Shown here: one piece after another, positions 32,955 to 46,450 of the stretch
Layout of the letters: every line of letters starts with the position of its first letter
How positions within the stretch are numbered: the first letter of the stretch is position 1
Source of the DNA: Sophora flavescens
Lineage: Eukaryota > Streptophyta > Magnoliopsida > Fabales > Fabaceae
Direction of reading: 5' to 3'
Length of the DNA: 64,000 nucleotides
NCBI GenBank assembly: GCA_030762895.1
Contig: CM061062.1
Coordinates: forward strand, 236,765,379-236,829,378
Translations under genes and position numbers: made by a program
Notes under the pieces: generated by a model
The model's input: only the letters and a program-made list of their open reading frames with translations
Told to the model about the DNA's origin: nothing
Database searches by the model: none

Positions 32955-35710
32955 GTGTGTTTGAAGGCCAAAACCTCAAGATGGTTTTTGGACAGTGGCT
33001 GCTCCAAACACATGACCGGAGACATCACAAAATTTACATCTTTCACTCCCAAGGAAGGTGGAAATGTCACCAATGGAGACAACAACAAAGGGAAAATTCT
33101 TGGTGTTGGAACAATAGGAAAAAGCCCAGCAATCAAGATTGAGAATGTTCTCTATGTGGAAGGGCTCAAACACAATCTACTAAGTATAAGCCAATTATGT
33201 GATAAAGGCTACAAGGTAAACTTTAAATCAAATTTGTTTATGATCGAATCTATTCATGATAATAACATAAAATTAATTGGAAATAGAATCAATAACATCT
33301 ATATGCTAGACTTAGACAATTTAATTTCCAATGATGCATGTTGCTTAATTTCCAAAGAAGATGAAAATTGGCTTTGGCATAGGAGAATAGCTCGCATTCA
33401 TGTGGATCACTTGAATAAATTGATTTCCAAAGAACTTGTAATTGGTTTACCAAATAAAAAGTTTGTTAAATAAGTCTTATGTGATGCATGCCAAAAGGGT
33501 AAACAAGTGAAAACCTCATTTAAGGCTAAAAACACTGTTTCAACTAGTAGACCCTTACAATTGCTGCACATGGACCTTTTTGGACCTTCTAGGATGAAAA
33601 GCTTTGGAGGAAATCTTTATGCTCTTGTAATTGTTGATGACTTCTATAGATTTACTTGGACCTATTTCTTAGCACAAAAGAATGAAGCTTTTAAAGCTTT
33701 TAAGAAAATGGCTAAGGTTACTCAAAATGAGAAAGACGTGAAAATTGTTTCAATTAGGAGTGACCATGGAGGAGAATTCCAAAATGAGGAGTTTGATAAC
33801 TTTTGTGTTGAACATGGTATAAAACACAATTTTTCTTCACCTAGAACTCCATAACAAAATGGAGTAGTTGAGAGTAAAAATAGGTTACTTGAAGAAATTG
33901 CTAGAACCATGTTAAGTGACTCTAATTTACCAAAGTATTTTTGGGCTGATGCTGTGAGTACTACATGTTATGTTTTAAATAGAGTTCTAATAAGGCCAAT
34001 TTTGAAGAAAACTCCATATGAACTTTACAAGAGAAGAAAACCTAACATTTCTCATTTTCATGTCTTTGGTTGTAAATGTTTTGTGCTAAATAATGGCAAG
34101 GATAATCTTGGAAAATTTGATCCCAAAGCTGATGAGGGTATTTTCCTAGGTTATTCATTAACTAAAAAAGCATATAGAGTGTTTAATAAGCATACTTTAT
34201 CAATGGAAGAATCTGTTCACATAATATTTGATGAGTCTAACCCCAAAAGGTTAGGAAAGGACATTTTTGATGATGCAGAAACTCTTGAGGATGAAGTGAA
34301 ATCTGATGAAGGAAAAGAGTGCAACAAGGAAAAGGAAGATGAAGAGAGCAATAAAAAAAAACCTCAAGCAGAACTTCAACAAGAATATCTTCCTAAGGAG
34401 TGGCAAGCTTCAAAGAATCATCCTCTAGACAATATCATTGGTGAGATCACCAAAGGGGTAACCACTAGAAACTCTTTAAAGAATATTTGCAATACCATGG
34501 CATTTGTATCTCAAATAGAACCAAAATGTGTTGATGATGCTATTAATGATGAACATTGGATGATTGCAATGCAAGAGGAGTTAAATCAATTTAAAAGGAA
34601 CAAAGTTTGGGATTTAGTTCCAAAACCCAAAAGTAACCAAATAATCGGAACTAAATGGATGTTTAGAATCAAAATGGATGAGAATGGAATAATAGTAAGA
34701 AACAAGGCTAGACTAGTAGCTAAGGGATATAATCAAGAAGAAAGAATTGATTATGATGAAACATATGCTCCCGTAGCTAGATTAGAAGCCATAAGAATGC
34801 TCTTAGCCTATGCGTGTATAATGAACTCTAAACTGTACCAAATGGATGTGAAAAGTGCCTTTTTAAATGGAATAATACAAGAGGAAGTATATGTAAGCCA
34901 ACCCCCTGGCTTTGTTGATAGTGAGTTCCCAAATCATGTCTATAAACTGACTAAAGCCCTCTATGGACTCAAGCAAGCTCCTAGAGCTTGGTATGGGAGG
35001 TTAAGCAATTTTCTCCTAGAGAAAGGCTTTAAAAGAAGAAAAGTTAATACAACACTATTTACTAAAACAAAAGCACACAATATCTTACTTGTTCAAATAT
35101 ATGTTGATGACATTATTTTTGGTGCTACTAATGAGTCTTTATGCAAGGAATTTGGTGAACTAATGCAAAATGAATTTGAAATGTCCATGATGAGAGAGCT
35201 TACCTTCTTTCTTGGAATTCAAATTAAACAATGCCAAGATGGAACCTTCATAAGCCAAACAAAGTATTGCAAGTAACTACTTAAGAAGTTTGGAATTGAA
35301 AGCGCAAAGGAAATGGCAACACCAATGAGTCCGGCCTGCTACTTGGACAAAGATGAACATGGTAAATCCATAGATGTATCCAAGTATAGAGGTATCATCG
35401 GATCCTTACTTTATCTCACTGCAAGTAGGCCAGAAATAATGTTTAGTGTGTGTATGTGTGCAAGGTATCAAGCTAATCCTAAAGAGTCATATCTTACTGC
35501 AGTTAAAAGAATCATGAAGTATCTTTTAGGAACAAAAAAAATGGGGCTGTGGTATCCCAAGGGATCCACTTGCACATTAATAGGATATTTTGACTTTGAC
35601 TTTGCTAGATGCAAGTTAGATAGGAAGAGCACAAGTGGAACATGCCATTTATTAGGAAATTCCCTAGTGTCCTGGTTTAGTATGAAGCAAACTAGTGTGG
35701 CCTTATCCAC
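32955..35710 (+). pseudogene. SIRE-like pol (protease, integrase, RT, partial RNase H)
   Basis: Protease: WFLDSGCSKHMTGD (D-S-G active site). Gag-pre-integrase: WLWHRRIARIHVDHL. Integrase: LLHMDLFGPSRMKSFGG, SIRSDHGGEFQNEEF. RT: WMFRIKMDENGIIVRNKARL, YQMDVKSAFLNG, YGLKQAPRAWY and the catalytic IYVDDIIFG. RNase H start: SRPEIMFSVCMCARYQ and DRKSTSGTCHLLG. Stops at about 33471, 33852 and 35275 interrupt the frame. The C-terminus is lost at the junction with the LINE. Confidence 0.88.
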
Positions 35711-37282
35711 AAGGAAAACAAGATTGGGGTCCGAAACCGTTCCGTTTTAATAATTGTTGGCTTACTCATCCGGGAATTGATAAATTGGTGGAGGATTGTT
35801 GGGTGGGCAGCAACATACAGGGTTGGAAAGCTTACATTTTGAAGGAGAAATTGAAGTTACTAAAGAGAAAGTTGAAGGTATGGAATAGTCAGGTATTTGG
35901 CAACATCGATTCTAAAATAATAACTCTAGAAAAAGAAATCAGTGATCTAGATCTATTGGATGAATCGGGTGGCATTGCAGAGTTGAGGAAAGGTTTGTTT
36001 GATAAACATAACTTATTGCGGCAAAATTCTAGAGTAAAGTGGTTGAAGGAGGGAGATGCGAACACATCATTCTTCCATGCTTCCATCTATGTTATAAGAA
36101 GGTGTAATGGGATGTTGTCACTCAGGGTGGAGGATATTTGGCTTGAGGAGGTAGCTCGGATCAAGGCAGAGGTGGTTAGGTTCTTCTCTACAAGTTATTC
36201 TGATGAAGGTGGACCGAGACCTTTTCTTAATGGGGTTGCTTTTCCAGTGCTGTCAGAGGGTGATATGCATTATATATCAAGTAGCTTCTCTTTAGAAGAA
36301 CTGGAGGAAGTTATTGACAGCTTTGATGGCAACAAAAGCACCGGTCCCGATGGCTACCATTTTAATTTTATTAAGAAATTTTTGGAGCGGATGAAGAATG
36401 AGGTTTGGGGGACTAAGTTCTATGATCATGCAAGACTTCCAAAAGGAGTGCTCTCTTATTTTGTGTCTTTTATTTCGAATATTGCCAACCCATAGAACCT
36501 TGGTAATTTTAGACCTATTTCTCTTCTTGGTTGCTTATATAAGATAGTGTCTAAATTACTGGCTTCTAAATTAAGGTTAACAATAAATCCAATTATTTCC
36601 CTTAACTAATCGTCCATTCTACCAAAGAGAAACATTTTTTATGGGGTAGCTATTCTTAATGAAGTGGTTGATTTCGCAAGAAAGGCAAGGAAACAATGTT
36701 TGATTTTTAAAGTTGATTTCGAAAAGGCTTATGATTCGGTCAATTGTAATTTTTTGGAGTATATGATGGGAAGGTTTGGATTCAATGATAAATGGAGAGC
36801 CAGGATCAAATGTTGTACATTTGTTGAGGATTGTTCGGTGTTGGTAAATAGGATTCCTACAGAAGAAATAGTTATTCAAAGGGGATTGAAACAAGGGGAC
36901 CCTTTAGCGCCCTTTCTATTCTTAATGGTAGCGGAAGTGTTGGCTGGGCTTCTAAGGAAAGTGGTTTCTATAAAGAAATACAAAGGTGTTGAGGTGGGAG
37001 GTGGAGGAGTAAAGGTGACTATGCTCCAGTATGTGGATGATACCATTTTTGTGGGAGGCATCTTGGGAGAACCTTTGGGCAAATAAACCGGTTTTGAGGT
37101 GCTTCGAATTGGTGTCGGGTTTGAAAGTTAACTTCCATAAGAGTAGTTTGATGTGCTTGAATGTGGACGACAGATTTAGTTGTGTTGTTGCCCGATTTAT
37201 TAATTGCAAGAAAGGAGGGATTCCTTTCAAGTATTTAGGTTTTCTGGTTGGGGCAAATCGGAAGAAGGTCTCAACATGGCAG
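35711..37282 (+). pseudogene. L1-type LINE ORF2 fragment (reverse transcriptase)
   Basis: Begins in the linker after the endonuclease (DWGPKPFRFNNCWL), then the pre-RT region (WLKEGDANTSFFHA), the RT blocks STGPDGYHFNF, LGNFRPISLLGCLYKIVSK, FKVDFEKAYDSV, GLKQGDPLAPFLFL, and the catalytic YVDDTIF, ending near FKYLGFLVG. L1 elements copy themselves by target-primed reverse transcription; copies truncated at the 5' end, as here, are usual. Stops at 36493 and 36607 and a frameshift near 37080 inactivate it. The 3' part is cut off by copia-2. Confidence 0.85.
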
Positions 37283-38702
37283 TGTTGGGAATGTGTGCAT
37301 CAAACAAGCACAGCGGAATAATTCCCACCAAGAATCCTTGTGAATGGTCATGGTTCATGTTTCAAAAATTTACCTCTTGAAGCACAGACCTTTGATTTGA
37401 GTCACTGCAAATCACGAGCACTGCATAAACCAGTAATGCCTCTACGTAGTCCACACGAACAGATAAACACGTCTCACGTGTTCAATCAGAACGACGCCTT
37501 TAAGCACTGCTAGGTCCGAGAGGAGACGCGACGGTGTATTTCTTTTCACACGCAAACAGTGTACTGAGTGCGGTCAGAGCAAAATGGCGTGATGACTCAG
37601 TACTGTTTTACTACCACTTATAGGTAGCGCCCCTTGCATGTAAAAGGGTTTAACCTGGCCCTTCTGGGCTCATCTGTCATGAGCGTGGCCCCATAAAAAT
37701 TTGGGTCTAACCCAATTTCTTTTAGCTCTGATTAATCTGCTCTAAGTGTTGGACCCTATAGGTTCTCATAACATTGGCAATAATATTAAATCATATTTAA
37801 TATTATAAACAATGAGCGGTGTCTAGCAACACATCATTGCTACCCAAGTAATGAGAAAGTCAGTGATTTGACGAAACCTTTCCATGACCAATGTTAATGT
37901 GTATTATTATCTCTTTGTCCTTATATCTATATTGAACACAAGGCATAGAATGTGTCACCCTTGTATAGTTCAATATTACGTCACTTGATACTCGAGTAGA
38001 CTTAACATTAAATGAGGTCAATATCTCATATCGACTCATTTCAGCATGGCCATGCATTTTATAGTCTCACTCTATCAAGGGGCCCATAGATATTACTCCT
38101 GTTATGTAGGAGGGACAAATCCCATCTAGATCACTCACATCCCTCTGCATGACTTGTGGTGTACCCAATGACCGACTTTATAGTCATCATGTTACAGATA
38201 ATGTTTGATGGTATTAAAGAACACAACTCCTCATGTAGGGATCGTAGTGGTTTCAGGTCGAAAGATTGCGCACACCAGTGTCTCTGTGAGAACTACTTAT
38301 GTCACTCACAAAACTTTCCGTGTAGTGTTCTCACGATGGGTCAATCCAGTACATCATTACTCTAATGTGTACCTATATATGTGACTTGATATCTCATATC
38401 CATGACCCATAAGAAGCGGTCATCAGTCCACACACATAATAGTCTCGATGTATTATTATTGTCATTATTAATAATAATACTTGACTATGGATATTTAAGA
38501 ATAAAGTTCTCTTTTGATTAATAATGTCTCACTATCAAGTCTTATACTTGATATTCTATTAAATAGAACTTTATATTCTAATTACTTTATTATGTTTAAA
38601 CAAATAACATAATAAACTGAAATACCTCATATGATAAATAATAGCAAGATACAAAATGCAAATCCAAAGGAAAAACATTGACCTATAGGGCTTACACCAA
38701 CA
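37283..38702 (-). repeat. 3' LTR of copia-2
   Basis: 1420 bp; on the minus strand TGTTGGTGTAAGCC...ATTCCCAACA. Preceded in element sense by the purine-rich GTGGGAGAT at 38703-38712, the likely polypurine tract. Only one copy is present, so the borders rest on the TG/CA ends and the polypurine tract. Confidence 0.75.
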
Positions 38703-38716
38703 ATCTCCCACTAGCA

Positions 38717-41204
38717 CTAGAGCCAATCAGGCATAAACCTAATACCCAATGATCTACTGTGACCATCATGCTTCTGCTAAGCAAGTGGTTTCTTAAGCGG
38801 GTCAGCAACGTTGTCAAGTGTTGGTAATCCGCATATCTTCACATCTCCTCTATCGATGATCCCTCGAATGAGATGGAAATGCCTAAGTATATGTTTGGAT
38901 CGCTGGTGAAATCTAGGTTCCTTAGCTTGTACAATGGCCCCATTGTTATCACAGTAGAGATCAATGGGGTCCACAATGCTAGGAACTGTACCAAGCTCAG
39001 TAATGAACTTCCTGATCCAAACATCCTCCTTTACTGCATTGGAAGCAGCAATATACTTGACCTCTGTAGTAGAATCAGTGACCGTCTCCTGCTTTGAACT
39101 CTTCCAGCTCACAGCACCACCATTTAGGTAAAACACATTACCATATTGTGATTTGGAATCATCTTTATCAATTTGGAAGCTAGCATCGGCGTTACCAATT
39201 ACAGCGAGCTCTTCCTCACCTCCATATATCAAGAACGAATCCTTAGTCCTTCTCAAGTACTTGAGGATGTTCTTGACAGCAGCCCAGTGACTTTCACCTG
39301 GATCAGACTGGTACCTGTTCGTTATGCTCAAAGCATATGAGATATCTGGTCGAGTACACATCATGGCATACATGATAGACCCAATTGCGGATGCATATGG
39401 AATCTTACTCAAATGATCCCTATCTTCTTGAGTGGAAGGGGATTGTGCCTTTGATAGGCATATACCATGTGACATAGGCAAGAGTCCCTTCTTGGATTCA
39501 TGCATATTAAAGCATCTTAACACTTTGTCTATATATGTACTCTGACTTAGGCCAAGCAATCTTAGTGACCTATCTCCATAGATCCTGATTCCCAATACAT
39601 AGGTAGATTCACCCAAACTTTTCATAGAAAAGCAATTCCCTAACCAAGTCTTTACTTGTTGCAAGGTAGGGATGTTGTTTCTGATAAGTAGTATGTCATC
39701 CACATACAACACCAGAAAGACAACTATGCTCCCACTAACCTTCTTGTAAACACAAGTCTCATCTTCATTTTTGATGAATCCAAACAGTCTTACAGCATCA
39801 TCAAAACGAAGATTCCAGCTTCTAGAAGCTTGCTTCAATCCATAGATTGAATGCTGCAACTTGCATACCTTGCTGGCATCCTCTGAAGTGTCAAAGCCCT
39901 CAGGTTGTGTCATATACACATCCTCAATGAGATTTCCATTAAGGAAAGTAGTCTTTACATCCATCTGCCATATCTCATAATCATGGTATGCAACGATGGC
40001 AAGCAAGATCTGGACAGACTTAAGCATTGCAACAAGCGAAAAGGTCTCATCATAGTCTACACCATGAATTTGCTTGAAACCCTTAGCGACCAATCGTTCC
40101 TTATAGGTACGCACTTTACCATCCATGTCAGTTTTCTTTTTGAAAACCCACTTTCACCCTATGGGTTTTACCCCTTCAGGTGGCTTTACCAAGGTCTATA
40201 CCTGGTTAGTGTACATGGAGTCCATCTCAAATCTCATGGCCTCAAACCATTTCTCTGGTTCCGGGCCAGTAATGGCCTCCTGGTAAGTCACAGGCTCATC
40301 TTGATCCATGAGTAGTACATCACCTTGTTGAGTCATGAGAAATCCATATCTCTCAGGTTGGTGACGTATCCTGCTAGACCTATGCTGGTCTTATGTTACT
40401 TGAGTAGGTTGTTCTTCCGCAACATCTTGCGAAGGCTGCTCTTGTTCCTCCATAGGTATGTCGTTATTTTGTGACACTTGAATTTCTCCAAGGTCTGTAT
40501 TTCTCCCACTGGTTCCTTTGGAGATAAACTCCTTTTCTAGGAGTACACCAGTTCGCACGACAAACACTTTGCCTTCGGAAGGATTGTAGAAATAGTATCC
40601 GTTGGTTTCCTTAGGATACCCCCAAAGAAGCACTTATCAGATTTGGGATCAAGCTTTGTAGAAACCCGACATTTTACATATGCTTCACAACCCCAAATCT
40701 TCATAAAAGACACACAGGGCCTCTTACCGGTCCATATCTCATATGGTGTCTTTTCTATCGTCTTGGATGGAACACTGTTAAGTGTAAAAGCTGCTGTTAA
40801 TAAGGCATGTCCCCAGAAGGAGTTTGGAAGATTTGCATGACTCATCATAGACTTAACCATATCCAATAAAGTCTGGTTCCTCCTTTCAGAAACACCATTC
40901 CATTGTGGTGTCCCTGGTGGAGTAAGTTGAGATAAAATCACACACTCTCTCAGATGATCATCAAATTATAGGCCTAAATATTCACCGCCTCGATCTGATC
41001 GAAGGATTTTAATATTCTTACCTAGTTGGTTTTCTACTTCACTTTTGAATTCCTTGAAATTTTCAAAAGATTCCGACTTGTGCTTCATAAGATACATAAA
41101 TCCATATCTACTGAAATCATTAGTAAATGTAATGAAGTACTGAAAACCTCCTCTAGTAGTTGTGTTTAGTGGTCCACATACATCACTATGTATGAGGCCC
41201 AAAA
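38717..41204 (-). pseudogene. copia-2 pol: integrase, reverse transcriptase, RNase H
   Basis: In element order: integrase LIHSDVCGPLNTTTRGG, ILRSDRGGEYLG and PQWNGVSERRNQTLLDMV (41204-40630). Then RT with RLVAKGFKQIHGVDYDETF, IWQMDVKTTFLNG, YGLKQASRSWN and the catalytic LYVDDILLI (40126-39000). RNase H follows with MCTRPDISYALSI, NADASFQIDKDD and DLYCDNNGAIVQAKEP. The C-terminal tail QKHDGHSRSLGIRFMPDWL follows an in-frame TAG (38774-38776). Frameshifts near 40390, 40620 and 40950 also break it. Confidence 0.85.
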
Positions 41205-44200
41205 TGTAACACCCTGATTTATAATGTTCTTTAATATCGATAAATATATACATATATTTGTTTTTTTTTATCCGAGACCTAGAAAATGATTTTGAATAAA
41301 ACAAAATCATATTTATACTCTACTTTATCATAGAGAGTTTCGGTGAAATTTTAGGTTTGGAATTCAGGTGGAACCCGGTCTGTATTTTTCACTGACAGTA
41401 AAAGTTTACTGATCAGAAAACCTAATTTGGACTCGTGGACGAATTTATTATTTTGAAAATTCTCAAAATAAATAAGTTATTATACTTTATTCAGGTGCAT
41501 CATCAACAAAAGGGAAATCGACGGAGTCGATAACGGACGTGCAGAGACAAAATGGACTCCGGATGATGGGACATCTTGCCACCTAGGGTGGTGAGTCATA
41601 GGGGTGACTCACCTAACATTTATGAAGCATAATGATGACACCAAAATATCATGATATTTATCCTAATGAAAAGACCAAAATGCCCTTGGACTTTAAGTGA
41701 AATTCCAAGAATGTCCCTAAGTGAATTTTGACCAAAATACCCTCTAAAACTACTCAATTTCGTGCAGCCCCTCCACTAAACCAAACTCATTTCATTTAAT
41801 CATCTTTCTCTCACAAACCCTAATTGGGTAAACAATGGAACCAGACACGAATGTGCAGAGATATACCGGGAGGACAGAACGACGAGTCATACATGATGAC
41901 TCAAGAGGAATGAGTCACCATAATGACTCACCATAGCCATTAATGTGCATTTATGACAAGTAAATGTGAAAAGACTAAAATACCCCTAACCTAACCATCC
42001 TTGTTAAATGACAACCATGATTAAGGCAAGACATGATCAAATTTGCTTCTTCTTCCTCACATGTGGTCACAATTTAGCCACACCTCCTACTTACCATAAC
42101 CACTCATTTATCATGATGACTTCAAGTAAAATGACCAATTTACCCCTAAGTTAACCTAACCTATTTTTGGTTAATTCAACCATGGTTCACAAGACAATTT
42201 CAAATTTGATTCTCCTCATTCATGTGGTGTAGAAAACAGCCACATCACCCTAGGAACACCTTCACCACACAAAATTACATAGCTTGATGATTCAAGAAAC
42301 TAGCCATATTAAAGTATAGTATTTTCATAGACTAATCTAACCAAGCTTTGGTTAATACTCATCATGGTTACCATTTACCATTAAACAATCAATTTCTTCT
42401 CCTCATTTTGGGCCAATTTCGTGCAGCCTCACCTCCTATAAAAGGCCACATTTTTTGCTCCTTCACAAGTGTTCATGTTCTTATACTTTTCTACTCACAA
42501 AAAATCTAAGTTCTTTCTCTTGATTTTCAAAGGATGTCTAAGATCTTGTTCATTTCTTCAAATTCTAAAGGTATAGACTTATGATCCATGATCATACCTT
42601 CATCTCTCTTCACAAAATTTCTTCTAATCTCAAGTTTTCTTCAAGTTCAAATTCCTAGATCTAGTTTTTCAAATAGTTCTAGAAAATCATAGAAAAAACA
42701 TTTTAATGTGAGATCAATTTCTATGATCTTCATATGAATTCTATATTCATCATCCAAGAGATTGAAAAATTTAGATATCCCTAGCTATTTCTTTCCAACT
42801 TGGCCGAACCTATGCTCAAATGGTTTTAGGTGATTTTCTTCATTCTTTAACTTGTTTCTTGTTATTGATCATGGCTAGGTTTTGGTGGACAAAACCACGG
42901 CCTACCTTTCTTGGTTTTATTTGTTTTTTTTTTATCTTCAAGTGATCTATAAGAGGTATGGGGGAGATTACCACTATCCAACCTTAATGTAGATACGTTG
43001 ATGGTTTATTTAGTGTATATGTGGTCTTGTAATTCCTAAGTATGAAATTTGTACATTTATTTGCATATGTGTGTGATCCTCTTGGAGTATTTGGGTGATG
43101 CTTGATTGTGATATATGTTGATATTGGTGTTAATGATTTCTAATTGGATTCTTGATGGTTGTTTATTTGATTTAATGTGAAAAATTGCTTAACGTGATCA
43201 TCCTTTGGTCATTCGGCCTGGACTGGTTAAATGGGTTCCATATGGAGTTAAATTGTTTGAATAATTTTTATGAGGATTGAATGAATATATAAGAGTATAG
43301 AAATTGGTTTGGATTGATTTGGATGTGTATATTGAAATATATGAATTTATGAGTCCTTAGGGACTAAAATGCAATTTATGATAATTTCAGTGGCTGCACT
43401 GAAATTAATATTCTTTTGTGTTAAGATTGTATTCCTTGATGAGACAAAACCATAGAAATTGGTTTGGTGTTAATTGGATATGTACATAAAAAGATATAAG
43501 CATTTTTGTAAACAATGACCTTTTTGCAATTATTGTAAAATATTTGGGCAAAAATGTAATTTCTGGAAATTTGATGGTAACTGAGAAATTTTTCTAAAGA
43601 ATTTGGTTTGGTGTGATTTGAATTTATAAACAAAAAGTTACAAGGTTTTAAGTGAATAAGGACCTTTTTATAAGTAATGAAAGTTTAGGGACCAAACTGC
43701 AATTTTCCAAAATTTATGTAATTGGACAGCTAGAAACCGTTTTTAATGGTTATCAAACTGTTCTAAAACTCCAAAATGAGTTTTGTACCATTAGAGTGTA
43801 AAATCATTGAAAAAGGATTTACGCTATTTACAAACTTAACGACATTCGGTCAAATTTTTAAGAATTTCATATAAATGGAAAGAAAGATGTAAAATCAGTG
43901 TTTCAACATTTTAATATGAGTATGATAACCTACTAAAGTAATATATTTGAGGCGAAGAAACATATTTTCAAAAGTTGGACTTTTGGTCCTAAATTCAGTA
44001 AAAAGCGGCGAAACCGTCGTTAAACGTTTTTAAGGATTTTCGAGAAAATGTTTTGGAGAAGTTGATACCTAAGTATCTTTAATGGAAATTATTCTTGAAA
44101 ATTGATTTGATTTCATCTAAAGGTTTTTTTTAAAGCCAAAAATATTTTAGTCTTCAAAGACGAGATTTTAAGGTAAAACGCAAAAACCTAAGTCAAGAAC

Positions 44201-45825
44201 GACTTAGTGAAAATACGAACGTAATAAATTATGACGTGGGGTGGAACACGACCTTGTGTCATAAAGTATGGATAATTCATTATCCATATTCCATAAAATT
44301 TAATGGACGTAGAATGATTTGTTTTCTTGGAAGCCAAAGAAAAAGGCTCAATTAGAAAAGTACAGAGAAATAAATAATTGGACTTGTATTCCAATATCAT
44401 AATGAGCTAGGACTTTTAAATCAAGTGTTTTAAGATATCTTTACCCAAAGATGAAAGGTTACTTGAGACTTTCAACTCGATGTTAAGTACCGTAATTCGG
44501 ACTTAAACGTGAAAGGATTCAGATGGAATCAAGATGTCAACCGATGGAAAGACAAGAAGAACGTATTTTCCGGTAATTTTGCCTAAACACATAGTTTCAC
44601 TATGTTCTGTAAGGCTGTTGTGCCTAGGAGAAGAGCTAACACTTTAATGCGGGTGTGAATTCATAGTGGCGAATCTTGCTTATTATAAGGGGTGTCGGGG
44701 TATGAAATACTCACATAGGCCCAGTTGGTAGCTCCTCTGTAGTGTGGTGATCTTGCAATGCACCGACATACTCGACTAGACACTACGTGTTTTCTGGTAG
44801 TGTAGGATGTTCCCGAAAAAGTCTATGACGTGCACGCCCTCTACTATTGACGCATTCTTTTATTACCCAAGGCTGGTACCTCCGGAACAATCCTCCGAAC
44901 CACTCCCTCCGACTGTTTGTAAAACCGTGGTATAGGAATTCAGAGGTCATTCCTCAAGTCTTAGATGTCTACTATCTATGAAAACGTTGTTCTGGGGTCA
45001 TGTTTCTGTGAAACATTATTGTTCTGTTATGAATGTAGATATGATTCAATATTGATAATTGTACGTACCTGAGAGTCGTACCACTGCATGTCTGCCTTAT
45101 GTGTAAGATAAATGGAAATCTCACCTCCTTATTTTTATATTGCCTATGTCGACTAGCTATGTGTCTTCTGTATTCTTTTGAGAAGATTGAGACGTCAAGA
45201 TGTCGCTTGACCAATGCATCGTAGAGATTGAGGTTCGAGCATGTGGACGTTATGTTGGAGTTTCTAGTGGTCGTCTTCCAGACTATCGATAGTTCATAGA
45301 TCAAGTTTTTCTCTTGGAAGAGGAACGGGCTTAGTTCGAGAGTTACTATTGTAGTAGCTCTAGTAGTGTCTTTTGTGACGACGTTGGTAGTTGAATCAAA
45401 TAGAGTATTCACTAGATCTCGTCATTTGGGTTTGTCTTTCTCACGAAGTATGAGAAAGGGCTGTCTTTTATATTTTAGTTTGGCCAGTTGGATATGTTTG
45501 GGAGTTAATGTAACTGTCCATGGAGCTGCGACTCCAAGTATCTTATATTTTAGGAGCCGCGTCTCCACATCTTTATGTTGAGTCTGTACATTCTATGATT
45601 TCTGTTTATGAGTCGGGTTGGGTATTATGTAAATGATTTTCCAACTCATGACCCTAATTGTGATAATGGAATATTTGATTGTCCATTCATTTAAAACAAA
45701 GTAGTTATAATTACGACTTACGAAAAGAAAAAAAATTACCCCATTCTTTTATAGCCGATTTTAATTAACCTATTTTTTGGCCTTAAAATGTCACTTACGA
45801 TGTAGCGCCCGAGAAGGGTGTTACA
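41205..45825 (+). mobile_element. 4.6-kb solo LTR of a Tekay-like gypsy element, TSD CAAAA
   Basis: Starts TGTAACACCCTGATTT and ends AGAAGGGTGTTACA, flanked by CAAAA at 41200-41204 and 45826-45830. It is the inverse-oriented relative of the LTRs at 47043-56294 and 58852 onward. No internal gag-pol sequence, so it is a solo LTR. It splits the copia-2 integrase. Small ORFs inside (for example 45366-45581) recur in the other copies only because the LTRs are related. Confidence 0.88.
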
Positions 45826-45830
45826 CAAAA

Positions 45831-46450
45831 GATCACTAGCCCTTTCACCTTTTCCTAGGAATGAGGCTTTTGTCATCTTTCCCAATAAACAAGACTCACA
45901 TGTCTTGTATGATTCATAATCAAATGAGTCCAAGAATCTTACTTTATGGAGTTTAGGAATGTGTTTCTCATTTATATGCCCCAAACGACAATGCCAAAGA
46001 TAAGTTGGGTTCACCTCATTTGGTTTGAACCTCTTAGTATCAATGTTATAGATGGGCATCTCAAGATCAAGGACATAAAGCCCATTACTCAAATGTGCAC
46101 TAGCATAAAAGATATCATTCAAATAAATAGAACAACATTTGTTCTTTATTATAAAATGAAACCCAATCTTGTCCAAACAAGAAACGGAAATGGTATTCCG
46201 GTTAATTGCAGGCACAAAATAACAGTTCTCCAACTGAATAATAAGCCCAGTGGGAAAATTCAATACATAAGTTCCTACAGCTAAAGCAGCAACCTTTGCT
46301 CCATTGCCAACTCGTAGATCGACTTCGCCTTTTGCCAATGGTCTACTCCTTTTTAGCTCCTGCACATTTGTACAAATGTGAGAACCAATCCAGTATCTAA
46401 CACCCATGATACAGAAGTAGATAAATTGACTTCTATAACAAACATACATG
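45831..46450 (-). pseudogene. copia-2 protease and gag-pre-integrase
   Basis: Starts after the zinc knuckle with WVLDTG (the protease D-T-G) around 46400, then DLRVGNGAKVAALAVGTYVL and LWHCRLGHINEKHIPKL (the HCRLGH pre-integrase block) and CESCLLGKMTK. It is cut by the solo LTR in the interval before LIHSDVCGPL. Confidence 0.8.

Larger units (their letters stand above)
29453..35710 (+). mobile_element. SIRE-like Ty1/copia retrotransposon, 3'-truncated
   Basis: A 5' LTR (29453-31193), primer-binding site, gag and pol up to the RNase H block SWFSMKQTSVALST at about 35710. There the LINE sequence begins; the rest of RNase H and the 3' LTR are missing. The LTR is clearly related to the solo LTR at 49738-51546 and to 61497 onward. 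Several in-frame stops and frameshifts make it a dead copy. Confidence 0.85.

Noticed and set aside
32976..33173. Minus-strand ORFs opposite SIRE-like pol
   Set aside because: Shadows of the real plus-strand pol frame.
38156..38365. 69-codon ORF in the copia-2 LTR
   Set aside because: Chance ORF in LTR sequence, no domain.
44972..45581. ~70-codon ORFs with similar peptides at 45366, 47288 and 59099, and at 44972 and 59375
   Set aside because: The similarity follows from copies of the same long LTR; the frames have different ends and no start context, so not a gene.
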